From assembly GCA_020152595.1 (NCBI GenBank), contig JAIGNY010000895.1, positions 241,001 to 305,000 of the forward strand: a stretch of 64,000 nt of DNA, given 5' to 3'. Source of the stretch: Chiridota heheva (Eukaryota > Echinodermata > Holothuroidea > Apodida > Chiridotidae). The notes beneath the pieces are model-generated. The model was given only the letters and a program-made list of their open reading frames with translations, searched no databases and was not told where the DNA came from. The stretch's first letter is position 1; the number at the start of each line of letters is the position of its first letter. Positions 10,668-24,200 of this stretch are shown piece by piece. The position numbers and the translations under genes were made by a program.

Positions 10668-11071
10668 GGTGAGTGACCTGCTAATTGGGTGGTGCAATGC
10701 TGCTCGTGTTTTTTGTGCTCCTAAAACAGGGGTGCGGCCCTCTTCCATCTTCTTTGTAAATTTAAAAGGTACCCTCTTACAGAGATAAAAAAAAAGTGTT
10801 ATTTATAGTATCAGAATATATCTTAAGTCCCCTTATTCAGTTATTATGATTAATGTTTTTATTAGCAGATTGAATAAAGTAACACAATCATCAAGCAAAA
10901 TACCACAAGTTTCACTCATGGAGCGCCTTTACTTTGGGTTTTGCCACAGTGGAGGGGGTACAGAAATGAGCAAAGCGATTTTTTGTACCCCCTTCGCTGC
11001 ACCCCTGAGCAGGAGCACAAAAAACACGCGCAGCATTGCACCCTGTGCACCCAATCAGCAGGTCACTCACC
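10668..11071. mobile_element. MITE with about 55-bp TIRs
   Basis: The ends are inverted copies: GGTGAGTGACCTGCTAATTG at the left and its near-complement ending GGTCACTCACC at the right. The similarity continues inwards through TGCAATGCTG and CGTGTTTTTTGTGCTCCT. The middle (about 10745-10950) resembles part of the 37160-38310 family, so one element has probably inserted in the other. Confidence 0.8.
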
Positions 11072-12540
11072 ATATACTACTGACATGACTAATAGTTGGG
11101 GTGGGGAGGGGGATTGACCCGCTTACAGTACATGATTTCAAAATACGACAGTTTGGAAGTGCCCCTCAGATCCTGTGCCACCCCCTGATTCAAACATCAT
11201 ACGCCGCCTCTTCATTTTTGTCCAGACTGCATACAAAATTAAGTTTGACATCAATTCTGCTCAAATATATTAGTTTTGTGCTACCTTAGATCAATTGCCA
11301 AGTGAAAGTTGGTAAGTGAGATAATTTTTGGTTATGAGATTGTGAACGTCACGACATTTTTTCTTAAAACAATATGCATCCAAAGACGGTCAGTCTATCC
11401 TACAGTATCTACATCATGTAAGTTGCTCACATTCGTAAGATTTCTTTGCATCTTTCTTCATTGCACACGTCTGGTTCCACGACTCAATTCTTGATGTCGG
11501 AGTCGACGTAGTGAGATGAACAAGTCTCACTCTACACTCGGTATGCCCTACATGCTACACATTACTTGAACTTAAGTACTTGCAATTACTGTGTACAATC
11601 GATGCACATGTCTGCAGTACACAGTCATATCTGATATGTTATCTGCCCTAGGAGCTGTTACTTTTGTGTACGAGCTCAGTGCGGTTTTGCTAAGTTGGAC
11701 TCAGGAGGGGGGGGGGAAACTCATTACAATCGATGGGATATATTTTATGAATACTTGTGTTGCCTCAGCCAGTCAGAAAATTAATGGTACTCATATATGT
11801 TGAAAACTAGTATCTACAGTAATACACAACATATTTCAAGAAAAACAAATTCTGTCTAGTATTTGTTGAAAAATGAGAACAAGTAGGTTTTTTTCTCCCT
11901 TTGACTGCAGTGATAACTGACTGTTTGTTTTCCCCTTTGAAGTTTGAGATCGTTAAAAAAGCTTTGTTCCATCGCCGTGCACCACAACATTTTCAGATGA
12001 CCGACCTCGAGAATATCTGACCTCGAGAATACTGTAAATTTTGATATGTTGTAGGCTAATGCAATAGTGTGCTAGTGACATGTACTGTACTGGCCACACT
12101 GAAAACTGCAATTGGGGAGAACCTGGTGTTGTGGGTTTTTTAAGAACAATGTCAATATTGTTTAGAATTAGCACTTTCTTTCAATTCATTTCAGTCTTGA
12201 AGTTTGGAGGCTTAAATTTAAAGAGCAAAACTTAGCTAATCTAGATGTTTTAGATTTGTTATTTGTTCCAGCCTAAACTGTTCTGGGGAGAAATAGGAGA
12301 ATTTATTTATAGTAGGCATATATCTGTACGACCTTTTCAAACACCTGGCTGGGACCAGAAATATTGCAATTCTTCCTACGAACATGAAATATTGGGTTCT
12401 TTTCTTCCCTCTGGTTTTTGAAACCAAGATGGCTTTGATATGGCCACACTCGAAATGGTAACTATAGGGGTCATTAACGTTAGTCTTCCTATGCAGTAAT
12501 GCCATTTCCATGTACTTGTGGCTGACTGCTTATACTAATT
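11072..12540. other. Non-coding, nothing recognised
   Basis: No ORF with domain-like features on either strand and no tRNA-like boxes. A G-run lies at 11706-11716. The short ORFs (60-91 codons) show no conserved motif. Confidence 0.45.
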
Positions 12541-12544
12541 AAGA

Positions 12545-12778
12545 ACAACCTCTCTACAAAGGAAACAAAAATTTCTTCTAATTAAATCAAGCATCCTATT
12601 TGCCCTTGCTAAAGCACACTGTTTAGAAGGCTTCAGATTGCTAGTAATGACAACACCTAGATCCCTTTTTTAATCAACACAACCAAGATTTAAACCATTC
12701 ATGCAATAATCAAAACCCAAATTGCTCTGACCAAATTGAATAACTTTGCATTTATCCACATCTCTTACCATTTCGTAC
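12545..12778 (-). pseudogene. Fragment of a second CR1/L2-type LINE RT
   Basis: On the minus strand, VIQFGQSNLGFDYCMNGLNL, a stop, then KRDLGVVITSNLKPSKQC and ANRMLDLIRRNF. This is the segment after the RT palm that is also present (diverged) at 13373-13560 in the neighbouring LINE, so this is a separate copy rather than its continuation. Confidence 0.7.
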
Positions 12779-12779
12779 C

Positions 12780-14700
12780 AAGGTTGAGGCAAGTAAGTCA
12801 TGTAGACTTGTTGCCTTCCTTCTACAGATCATAGCTTGCAGTCTTGCAGACAGATTTTTCAAACACTTCAAACATGCAGTGTGCAAAAGCCAGCACTTAC
12901 AGGCAGTCAGAATTGACTTTAATGAGTGATCATTCCAAAACACATTTAGCCTTGACTTAAAACTGTTAATTGATGGGACACTAACAACATGATCATTCAA
13001 ACTGTTCCAATTATTGATGATGCAAAAAGCAAGAGTGTTGTGTTGTCCTGCATCTAGCTTTTTTTTAATTTCCAAGTGACCTCACATCCTGGTATTTTAA
13101 TCTTGCTAAAAAAAGGTCTCAAAATTAATATCTTTCAAACCATGTATGGTTTTATACACTTGTATCATATCATTTCTGACCCGTCTATACTGAAGTGAAG
13201 ATATGCCAATAATTCTTAAACGGTTACAATACAGAAGATCTTGAATAGAAAGAATCAATTTGGTTGCTCTTTTTTGTACTTTTTCAATTTTCCTGGCATC
13301 TTGCTTCGTATACAGATTCTAAACTGGTGTACAATATTCTAAAACTGGACTCACTAAAGCTTTGTAAATAGCTTAGAGCATATCCACATCCATACACTGA
13401 AAAGATTTCTTAATAAGGCCAAGGATCCTATTTACTTTTGCTGAAATATTGGCAATATGCTTCGAAAAAGAAAGATTATCTCGGAATGTCATGCCAAGAT
13501 CACACTCCTCAGAAACAATAATTAAGTTGAAATAAACTCCATCATTACACATGTGATAATTCATACAAGGATTGTTCCTTTCAAGATACATCATTTTACA
13601 TTTTGTAGAATTAAACGGCAGTTGCCATTTACTGGACCAGCAAACCAAGCTGTCAATGTCAGTTTGAAATAAGAAATAGTCCTCGAAGCAAGAAATAATT
13701 GAAAAACTTTTGGTATCATCAGCAAATAATCTGGTATGACAGTTCACATAATTAGGCATGTCATCAATAAATACAAAAAAAGAATTGGACCAAGTATACT
13801 ACCCTGGGGTACGCCACTAATAACACAATTCCAATCTGATTGTGCACCGGTATTATGGACACTCTCTGTTTTCTGTTTATCAAAAAGCTCCAATAGAGTT
13901 CAGCTTGAGAAGTAATTGCTTGTGAGGTACACTATCGAAAGTTTTCTTAAAGTTCAAGTATAAAATATTACAGCATCCTCCTTCATCGAGAATCGAAGAA
14001 ATAACATGAATAGTATCAAGTAATTGCAGGTTACAGGAACAACTGGCTCTAAAGCTGAATTGATTATTACTCAGAATGTAAGAAAAGCATCACAAATTAC
14101 ACTTTCAAATAGCTTACAAACACATTATGTCAAACTAGTAGGTGGATAGTTTTCTGGATCATTTTTACAACTTTTTATGAAGATTGGGCAAATATTGATA
14201 TTTTTCCAGTCTTGCGTCAAAACACCCTCATCCAGAGACTTTCTCGGGGCTTAGCAATACTATCCTTACAAGTGCTTTAAGGAGTGATGAATAAATGTTA
14301 TCAGAACCCCAGGCTTTCCCTTCTTTCGGTTTACTTAACTTATCTGCAACCATGTCTTCATTTACTTCCAAATCAAGAAAAGTATGATCAGAGTTACATG
14401 TACAGTATCTGGTAAAGTATCAAGATTTTCCTTGGTGAAAACATCAGCAAAATACTTGTTAAGAACTGACACTTTATCACTGTTGGACAAACACAATTTA
14501 TCTCCATCTTTCAGATCTGCAACAGTATCTGTCTTGTTCAGTTTACTTCGAATATATTTCCACAAAGATTTAGAGTCTGATCCAACGTTATTGACAAGAT
14601 ATTTTTCAAACTTATACTTTGCCTGTCTAAGATAGTTAGAAATGACATTGAATGACATCTGCCACGTTTTGGACCAAAGCACTAACTTAATTAGAGCATA
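12780..14700 (-). mobile_element. Decayed CR1/L2-group LINE
   Basis: Minus-strand RT pieces in order from right to left: LRQAKYKFEKYLVNN and SDSKSLWKYIRSKLN (14682-14500), a fingers segment around WGSDNIYSSLLKAL (about 14300), GVPQGSILGPILF (about 13800), LFADDTKSF with an intact xADD (about 13730), ECDLGMTF-ISAKVNRILGLIKKSF (to 13373), the thumb with LYTSLESVYEA-like decay (13370-13080), and INNWNSLNDHVVSVPSINSFKSRL (about 13030-12940). There are many frameshifts and stops. The endonuclease is missing, as expected for a 5'-truncated copy. Confidence 0.85.
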
Positions 14701-15415
14701 TATCCATCAGATATCCTCTTAGATTGTAGGCTAGGAATGCCGCATTATTTTGTGACATTTCATCAGTATTACCCATTTCTGTGTGTAATTCTAATAACTA
14801 AATCTGAAAATGCCAGGTACCGTACAGTATCAGAAATCAATATTTCAAAATCCACTTCATGGATGAATACATACATGTAGATACTGTGGGCTAATCTAAG
14901 TCTCCACCATTGATGGTTCAACATGGCTAAATGGCAAGAATACATGTAAAGGGTACACAAGTTATTAATAGGCCAAGGATGTGAAAAATTCATTGAAAGG
15001 GCATCAATTGATGAAAAAAACATTTTTGTCACATTTAACTTTCAAAAGCATTTTTTTCTTACCTGTCAAACGAATTTTATGAAAAGTAAGTCATGTACCT
15101 CAATGATATTAAAAGTACTGTCTAGGAAAAGTTGTGTGAAAAAAGTTTAAGGCCTTTTATAAATGACTGCATAATAATGAACTTACAAAAAAGTTTTTGT
15201 GGACCACAGTGGAAGTAGATGCAAATTAATTTGGGGTAAATTTCCCTTGGTACGTAGCTTTTCTATCATTGAGCTTGTTCTTCCCGGAGTCACCAGGTAC
15301 AGTCTGTTTTTCAGTATTCATTGCATTGTCAGTTGTTGCAATAAACAAATTTTCTTTCGTATTGTAATTCCTCATTTGATTTGTCTTTTTTGATATTTGG
15401 TATGTGATCAAGATG
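14701..15415. other. Non-coding, nothing recognised
   Basis: AT-rich, no supported gene. A short (GT)n run follows at about 15418-15434. Confidence 0.45.
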
Positions 15416-15602
15416 GCTTGTGTGTGTGTGTGTATGTGCGCACTTGTAGATGGTGGAAATTGGGGATAATCATACGTTTACCCAACTTCCAATTGGGGAC
15501 ACACCTTCAATTGGGGATATCCCTAATTGGCAGAAAGCTCAGTATTGACGATTTTATCATCTTCATGCCTGTGAGGTAGTTACCTCTTAATTTCGGCCTG
15601 TC

Positions 15603-16470
15603 TTAAAGAGGTCATGTCACAGACCACTTTGCTTCTTGGAGAATTCATATGTGAATCAATTGTTAGACAAAAATATAAACTTACCCCCGGAAAAATTGCT
15701 TACATTTATTATTCATCAAACGAAATCAAGTAATGTACCAAATCAGAAACCGAGAAGTTAGAAAAGCTATTTTTCCAGTGATAAGCCTCGTGACGTCATT
15801 GCGGTGATCTCGCTATCGCTTGACGACACACATAGCATATAATAAACATTATTGTGTAACGTTCTTTTACAACCAAAACCTTCGCTGCTTTTTTATACAA
15901 AAATTAATCTCGGAAATGTCAGAAAGCGATGGTGATTCGTCAGGCAGTTCAATTGGACTGAATCTGTTTTGCTCTTCATCATCTTTTGGAGATGAAAGCG
16001 ATGAAGAAATACCTGAAGACATGGGCCGTGGAGCAGTATTTCAAGGAGAAGGTGGGGATACACGTTTGACATGACTGATCTGAATTATTCTTATTCCCCT
16101 CCCTGGAATATTGTTACACCCTCCTACAACACATCTCAGAGGCATTTTGAGAAAATAAGCATAAAATCATAACATTTGACAAACTTTCCCGAGTATATGT
16201 TGGCATGCCACTTGCTGATATTTTATTGTTCACATTGTATCCAATCCAGTCACTGAACAAAAAGTGAGACGACATCACTGCAATGACGTCACAGCAATCT
16301 GTGGCTGAAACAGTGTTTTTTCACTTCAGGATATTTACTTGATATTTTTATCGCTTCATTTCAAGATGATGGAAATGATTTTTCCCTGAGAAAGTTATAT
16401 TTTTTTCTAACAATTGATCCAAATATTCATTTTCCAAGAAGTAAAGTGATCTGTGACATGACCTCTTTAA
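15603..16470. mobile_element. Non-autonomous DNA transposon with about 200-bp TIRs and TTAA ends
   Basis: TTAA at 15603-15606 is followed by AGAGGTCATGTCACAGA. The complement of that, TCTGTGACATGACCTCT, precedes TTAA at 16467-16470. The inverted similarity continues inwards past TCAATTGTTAGA to a shared TGACGTCATTGC(G/A)GTGAT segment (about 15790-15812 and 16264-16290), giving TIRs of roughly 200 bp. A TTAA target duplication is the hallmark of piggyBac-type transposons; the TIR does not begin with the common CCC, so the assignment is tentative. It has probably recruited or retained an ORF start (15916-16074). Confidence 0.8.
15916..16074 (+). pseudogene. Short acidic ORF inside the TTAA element
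   Basis: 52 codons beginning MSESDGDSSGSS and containing FGDESDEEIPEDMG. It is the only ORF inside the 15603-16470 element. A Ser/Asp/Glu-rich N-terminus is common in piggyBac-like transposases, so this may be a remnant of the parental transposase, but no catalytic residue is present. Unknown otherwise. Confidence 0.35.
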
Positions 16471-16980
16471 GGCTTTTCCCAATTTCCCAGTTCTTTATTG
16501 TATGCTGGTGTGTATCCAAATATCTTCACTGCACCTACAGATCAAAAATTGACTTTCCCAATTACATGATAGAAAACATATGGCATCACAAATCAAAGGG
16601 CATAGCGCCATCAATAATGTGATGTTTTGGACGTATGATCCCCGCTTGCATCTTTCAAGTGGGGATATACACATAGTACTTGAATGTTCACATTGGAACT
16701 GTGGAAATATTTATTTATCCCCACTTTAATAAGATGCAGTTTAAGTACATGTGTAATAGTGTGTACCCCCACTTCCAATGTAGGTTTTCATAGGCTTTTA
16801 TACCAAGAAGGAATGGGAATTAACATGAAATCACTGTCGGTATAGCATCTACACATATTGTACAGTATGTTGTTTTGAAATTCTGCCATCATTTTTTGCA
16901 TAAGTCTTTTAATTCAGAAGTCCCCTCCTAATTTCACATGTATGTCTCCAATTTCCATCTACATGTCCAGGTGTGTGTAT

Positions 16981-17930
16981 GTGACGGCCAGCTCTTAAAC
17001 ATGATATCTCAAGAACGGTACACTGGATTTATGTAATATGTGGTACACCGATAGCCCATGGTCTGTAGGTGTACCTTATTATTTTTGATGGTGGTGTCAA
17101 TATCATGCATATTAATGAGTAGGCAGGGCTTAATGTAAATATTTTGAAATGTTCATATTTCAACAACAGCATGTCTGTTTTGTTTCATATTTGGAATAAT
17201 TATGATGTTGTGGTGTGTACCTGTTTATGATGTAGAAACGTTGAAATTCATTAATGTGCATAGTGGGCAGGGCTTAATACTGTACAGTACATAATTTTGC
17301 TTAAAAGAGCTTGTAAAAATCAGTATTTCAAGAATGGTAAACTGGATTCATGTCATATTTGGTACACAGATAGCACATGGTCTGTAGATGCACTCAATTG
17401 TTTTTGGTGGTGATATAATGCATATTGATAAGTGGGCAGGGCTTACAGTGAAAATTTTGAAAAAGTTATAAATAACCAACTGTATATCTGTTTTGCGTCA
17501 TATTGGGTATGTCAATTTTGTTGGTTAATTTGTGCACATGCTTTATGTTATCAGCAGATGTCATTATAGTATGCATGGTGGGCGTGGCTTAATGTGAAAC
17601 TGCTGAATGATGTAAACACCATACTGTATTTCATGAACCATATATCAGATTTATGTAATATCAGGTACACAGATGAGTCATGGTCTCTACATATATGTTC
17701 TTATATTGTGGTAGTAATGTCATGAATATTAATGAGTAGGCACGGCTTACAAATTCTTGAAATAGGATAAATGAGCAACTATTTTTGCATCATACTTGCT
17801 GTGATAATGTTGTTAATAATTGTGCAAATGAAAAGTTGTCAACATTTTTATTGATCGGCATGGTGGGTGTGGCTTATGGATAAATATCATGCAACTAATA
17901 TTTCATGATTATGCAATGACACGTTAATTA
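16981..17930 (+). repeat. About 300-bp tandem units (partner at 56036-56880)
   Basis: Roughly three diverged units. Each has GATATCTCAAGAACGGTA, then GGTACACAGATAGC-CATGGTCTGTAG, then GCATATTAATGAGTAGGCAGG-GCTTAAT, then ATGTCTGTTTTGTTTCATAT, and finally GCATAGTGGGCAGGGCTTAA. The same modules in the same order occur in the second intronic copy, and both are preceded by a GTGTGTATGTG tract and GACGGCCAGCTC. Confidence 0.85.
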
Positions 17931-18187
17931 ATGCAAATTTTGTAAATAAATCAGATCATGACAAAAAGCATCAGAACCACAAAACCTTTTGGTTCTGGTT
18001 TATTCACTGTGGTGTGGACATGTTTACATGTATGTATGGTATATACTGAATGGGAAACAAGGATTTCGGCATTGATTGTGTATTTGATCTTGTAATATTT
18101 TGTATAAATTGATCTTCACTTCATGTTTATAGAAGGCATGGACACTGCATATTTTTTCTTTGTCTTTTCAGCTAGAATCTTGGAAGT

Positions 18188-18260
18188 ATGGAATCGTACA
18201 GTGATTGTGAATTTACGGTTGTAGCCCTTCCAGAATATGTCACATTTGAGAGCAAAAAAG
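18188..18260 (+). CDS. Zinc-finger gene, coding exon 1
   Basis: Encodes MESYSDCEFTVVALPEY and following residues to ESKK. It starts 16 nt after the acceptor TTTTCAG and ends at donor GTAGGT in phase 1. Context AAGTATGG is acceptable for initiation. Confidence 0.75.
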
Positions 18261-21200
18261 GTAGGTCAGTTTATCATGAAGTATAGGAAAGTTTGCTGTA
18301 CTGTTTAGACATGTTATGGGAAGAGTAAGGGATTAGTTCAGGGGTCAAGCAAGTCCATCGTATATAAAAGAGGATTTTAAACAAACAAAACAATGGTGAA
18401 GAAACCATTCAAAAATCCTATTATGTTGAGCAGATATTCAAGTTTAAAGTATGGTATCATTTGTGTAGAAATGACTGAAATAAGACTAGTGGTGTCATAG
18501 CCTCAGATTCATCAAAGTCTTTATGTATTCTATCATATTTTGTCCTGAGATTTTAATTTGTGACTTTAAAAAATTGGGATATGTCCTAAAAGTAGTAAAG
18601 CCTGAATCTAGTAAGGGTAACTATGATTTACCACCTCAAGATACTATTTGAATTATTTTTGAGGAGAAATAATTCAAGTAGTAAAAATAGTTTTAACAAA
18701 TTTCTTTAAAATACATTAACAATAGTTAAGGGTGTGAGGATGTACAGTAGGAACCAGCCTTACATAGTAGACTTTGTACACCACTTATTTCTACACAGAT
18801 AAGACAAGAGCAATTCCTTAATGGAAGAAGATTTGTGAATGTTTTCATCACCATGACCATTTTGCTTCTTTCAAAGTCCTCTTTTATGTAAGATGAACTT
18901 GCTTGACCACTAAACTAGTCCTTAACCTAAAAACCAGTTGCCTGCCTGACATCCACTTCTACTGTATGTTATTGACTAGTAGTCAGGCCGGTCAAAAAGG
19001 TTTGATTTTTCTATGCTGCTCAAATACCAAATTGTTATAATTTGCTCCATACTCGAAAGGAATATACATTTATGTCCACTGGCATAGCCAGGGTTTTTGT
19101 TTGGGGTGGTGAAGGAGAAGTTGGGGCTACCATGAGCAGCGAAAGGTATTTTTGATAGGGGTAACCAAAAATATGTCTTCATAAGGCAAAGCCCCTAGGG
19201 CTTCAGGGGCAAAGCCTCCAGAAGCTCTGAGAAATTATGAATTTTAGAGATATGAATTGCAAGTTAGAATTGAAGCCAAATCGCGAAGTGTGTTTTCACA
19301 CTATGGGACATGAAGGAAATTAGGCACTGGCGTAAGCCAGGATTTTTTTGGGGAGAGGTGGAGGGGGGTAACTGTCTGTGTGATATGTGTCACACAGTCT
19401 GAAGGTGTGCATTATATACAGAGCTTGTAAAAGCTCTTGGGTTTTATATGCTGAATTGCTTATTGAAGTTTGTCAACAACTAGTAGAACCAACAGGCATG
19501 CATAGTGACGTTACGGGTTATGGGTCTCGTAATTTAATAGGATACTAAAACACACATGTCAATTAACTTTTCAGTAAAACTTGCTCACCTGGGCGAAACA
19601 TATATTTTTGATGTGTAATTAATTTGTTTTTGTGGGGTATTGGAGGGCGGGGGGATTCCCCCCACTGTCTATGCCAGATGTTGTTAATTATGTTTTGATT
19701 AAAAATGAAAAGTTTAACCCCCAAATGAAAATATAATGAAAGTTAATATTTCTTGTATTATTTCAAATCTGACTTTCAGATGATTTCAACATCGGGACTG
19801 TATCAGAAGAACTTGATGGACACTGGGAGAATAAAGAGATTGCTGTGGCTGCAACCAGAGAGGTATGTGAAGAACCAATTGCTGTAAAGATAGAACCGGA
19901 TGAAATGTCAACAGGTAATTAGTTGGAATAACCTTTAAAAAGATGTGTTGATTAGTTAAGCAGGGTTATTAGAAATGACACACAAGCTCTAGGTCAAAAA
20001 TGGAGGGGCTCATTTTTCACTAATCCATGGGGATTTTTAAATAAGAAATGTCTCCTCTTTTATTAGTACAGGAGTTGCTGAAAAATTAATTAGGTATTTG
20101 TTAGAAATGGTAAATGATGATTTGAATATTCATATCAAAGGTTATCAACTACCAAGAACAAAAATATGAATTAGAATAGAGACTCGAGAATATTATGCCC
20201 TGGGTGAGCACATTTAGTACTCTAGGAAAACAGAGACAGCACTAATTGGTCAGAAGAATGTAGCATTAGCTGAATAGTTTACTAATATTTGAAAAGCATG
20301 GAAATATCAGGAATGCCTGTCATTACAGTGTTGAAAATATTGAGGTTATGGGAATTTGTATTAAATTTTCTGTTACCCGAATAAAAGGACCTTTCTTGTT
20401 TCAATATGTAAACCTAAAATATTTGTTTGTGTTTTATCCTTTGTGAAAAGGTTTTCATGGAGAGAAGCTGATTCTGACAAAAGATTTCAATACCACATTG
20501 CCAAATACATATCTATAATCATCATTTATGATAACAGAAGTAAGGAAAGAATTTAAAAGAAGTAAATGATTATATTGAGTGAGCTATTTTATTTATATTT
20601 CTAATGCATGTGTTTAAATATAAAATCATTCTTAGAAGCATAAATGCGGCAATTTACAAAATATTGATTTATTTAATCATTGCATTTGACCTTGAATCAG
20701 GCACATAGCCAGGTGGGAGCCACGGCTCTCCCCTTTGCTGAATGTTAATTTTTTTTTTTTTTTTTTTGGGGGGGGGCGTCTTTTTTATTTATTGTAACGG
20801 TTATGCTCCTTTGAGTTTGTCTGCTTTATGTATTTCAAAAATCCTGTCAAATACTGCATGTGACAATAGCTTAGTAACACCACCTGTCTACAGTAAAAGA
20901 ATGTGACATAGATATTTTCACCTGCATCCATGTAATATTAAACATCGCCGCTGTTCTACCAATATTAACTGCAACAGTAATGTTAAAAGATCATTTTCAT
21001 CATTGCGACTGCTGAAAACTGAAAACATATCTCAGGAACAAGACAAGTGAAAGACGTTTGACAGGTATAGCCTTGATGTACATCCTTGCTGGCGAGAAAA
21101 TCAACAATGACCATGTCATCGATCATTTTCCAAGTTTGCAAAGCAGTTGTCTTCTTTTGCTTTAAACTGCTCCGTATCAAAGAAAATTTTCCTTTCTTTT

Positions 21201-24200
21201 TGTTTTGCTGTAGGCCTACCTTCGAATTAATTGACGTAGATGATTGGCGTGCGCAGGTTTTCATATGTGTAGTGAAATATGTTCTCTTCTTCCAGTCTTA
21301 AATGCTTATAATTTCAAAATTGAGAAAAGTCCCAAAGGAAGATATCATCAGCAAATTTTGTATCATTTCTGTGGCTGAAAAAGGTTGCGTTTTCCTTTCT
21401 GATCAAGGAGAATCTCATTTGGTCTGGTAATCTCAGGCAGGGGTTCCCTAAAAATTCAATGAATAGGGCCCAATTTGTACCGACACAAAACATTTTCTAA
21501 AATGTATTTCCATGAACTGGTTTTAGCATGTTTTTGACATGAATTTTAAGCAATTTTCTTTGACCAAAAGCACAAAAATGCAGGGCTTCCGGGGGCTTTG
21601 TCCGCTGGTTCCTCACCAGGGCTTCGCCCCTGGAACCTACCAGGGGCCTAATGCAGGCCCCTGGACCTCACACCGACCGTTTGGCGCATGTGCGCAGTAC
21701 ACATTTCTGACAACCAACATTTTTTTTATACAGGTCGGCTTCCCCTTTTCAAATTCCTGGCTACGTGCCTGCCTTAAATACCGTGGAAAAAAAAAAAAAA
21801 AAAAATAAGTATAATTGGTGAAAACAGAAATCAAAATTCTGAATGCGCTGTAGCAATAGTTGTTTTATCGATTCCTTATCAAACTATTTACTGCAACAGT
21901 ATAATGTGTCCCAGCTTTTTCTTCATTAGCATCTCCCTGAAATTTATTTGATCCCTAGTCAACAATTTGATGAATCAGCAAAATGTTACATTGGGTCAAG
22001 AACAACTGAATTTAAATAACATTCTTTCAAGAATAAAGTGATCTTTAGCATACTGCTGTATGCCATAATTGTTTATAATATAAGAATTCATAGTATTTTT
22101 ATGATTTCAAACAAATGATTACATTTTCAATTAATTTTTTAACATAAATTTGATTTACAATTCTATAGCATGTGGTCAAGTATAAAATCATTGTCATATG
22201 AAATAGCTTAACAGTTTTTAAATTTTGTTGGCAAAAACTGGAAAATTATGAACAACTCCTGTGGCATTGCATATGTGCATTTTATCTTGAAGTAAAAAAA
22301 TAAATGTATGGGCACTTAATAAAGCATTATTGTATGGAAATTCCCTTTTCAGATGACTTAAACTTTAGATCTGAGGCAAATACAGACAACGAGTGGAGGT
22401 GCTCAGTTTCAACCAATGAGCCGACCAGCATTGTTATTAAAGATGATCCTGATGTATCCATGACAAGTAAGTACTCGTTAAATCAGCATTGTATAATTCA
22501 TAATATGATTATAGATATCAAGTTGGAATAGCATACAGTCATTTGTTATCTTTTGATAAATAATGAACCTGTGATATACTCTGTTTTGAAAAGAAATTAA
22601 CCAAAATGAAGAAAGAAATCAAAAATTGTGTACAGTTGCATTTAATTTTTCTGTGAAGTTAGAACAACTATTACTGGCCTTATATTTTTTGTGGGTTTAG
22701 ATGTTTCTGGCTTGAAAACAAATTTCTGTAATGATGACTTGAAAGAAGAAACAAAATATACATTCCTGAAATAATGACTATAAAATATTTTTACGTCTTG
22801 CATTAAAAGAAATTATACCACGAAGTCTCCTTCTGCAAAAGAATTGGAAGTAGGAAATCCTGTAATTAAAACAGTATTTGATTGTCTGAATAGAAACATC
22901 ATGACCTCCAAGTCAAGTATCATGATAAAGTAGTGGCCAAGTAGGGAGTGAGCAGCTTTGTGATGGAGGGTGGGGGATGGGGGTGTATGTGGATGGTGGA
23001 CAGATTGCTTGACAGTGGGTCAGTAAGTTGAGGGTGGGTGTGTGAGGGTAGGGTGGGTAAATACTGTAAGTGGATGTTGGCCAATGAGAGGAGGGTGGGA
23101 AGATGAGTAGAGGGTGGGTGGAGATGATGAGTAAAGGTGAGTAGATGAGTATAAGGCGGGTGGATGAGTAGAGGGGTGGGTGGATGAGTGGAGAGAGGGG
23201 TGGTGGATGAAGTAGGGCGGGTAGATGAGTAGAGGGCGGGTAGATGAGTAGAGGCGGGTGGTGAGTAGAGTGCGGGTAGATAAGTAGAGGACGGGTTGAT
23301 GAGTAGAGTCTGGGCTGATGAGTAGAGTCCGGGTTTATGAGCAGAGGGCGGGTAGATGAGTAGAGTGTGGATAGTTTAGTGCATGGTATATAAATGAGTT
23401 GGAGATAGAACTGAATGTGCGCATATGTGATAGATTTTGTTCCAACTCTAATGGTCCTTGTATTGTAATAGGTAATCAAATAGGACATTTCTGTAGCTGT
23501 ACATAGGCCTTTGAAGTGATGTATTTCTAATTTATATTCCTGTATCTCAGGTGATGAGAGTGAAAGTTTGATTCAGGACGTCGATGATGGTTGGTTTCCA
23601 GTAACAGAAGCGTCCACTGAAAAGGAGGGTAGGTCAAGTAATATTTTTCAGGAAATTTTATCACTGCAATTTATATAATTTCAACAATAATCTGTAATAA
23701 AGCTCACAACATCTACATATAAAGTACTGTACATAGAGACAGGAATGGCTCTCACAATTGAGGGTTGTAGCTTTTCTTTTATAGCTATTTACCTCCGGCA
23801 ACAAAGTTGAAGGGAGGTTATGTTTTCGCCTCTTGTTTGTCTGTCATTAGAATATCTCAATAACTAATGACTGGATTTTGATTAAATTTTGTGTGTGGTT
23901 TTGTTAGTGTTTCAGGAAGAAGTGATTAAAATTTTGGACTTATTGGAAGAGCAGAAGGGCAGAAACGGAGGGGTTGGGATGTTTTAGGATGAGATCTGTC
24001 AAGACTTACTTGAAACTTTCTAATGGAATGTGCTGAACAATGAATTTGTGCTCTGAATGAAAATCCAAACAAACCATTAACTGGACTCCAAAGAAAGTTA
24101 GATCAGGTGGTTGGGTATCAAACAAAATGAAAACAATTGGATTTTGGTATGAAAAGGAAACGATGGAATGTGAATCTTGTCTGAAAGGAACTCAAACAAT

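Larger units (their letters stand above)
15420..16975. mobile_element. Possible outer inverted-repeat element
   Basis: GTAGATGG-GGAAATTGGGGA at 15447-15466 has an inverted counterpart, CCAATTTCCATCTACATGT, near 16948-16968. Between the two lies the TTAA-flanked element at 15603-16470, so this would be an older element interrupted by a younger one. The inverted match is short. Confidence 0.35.
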
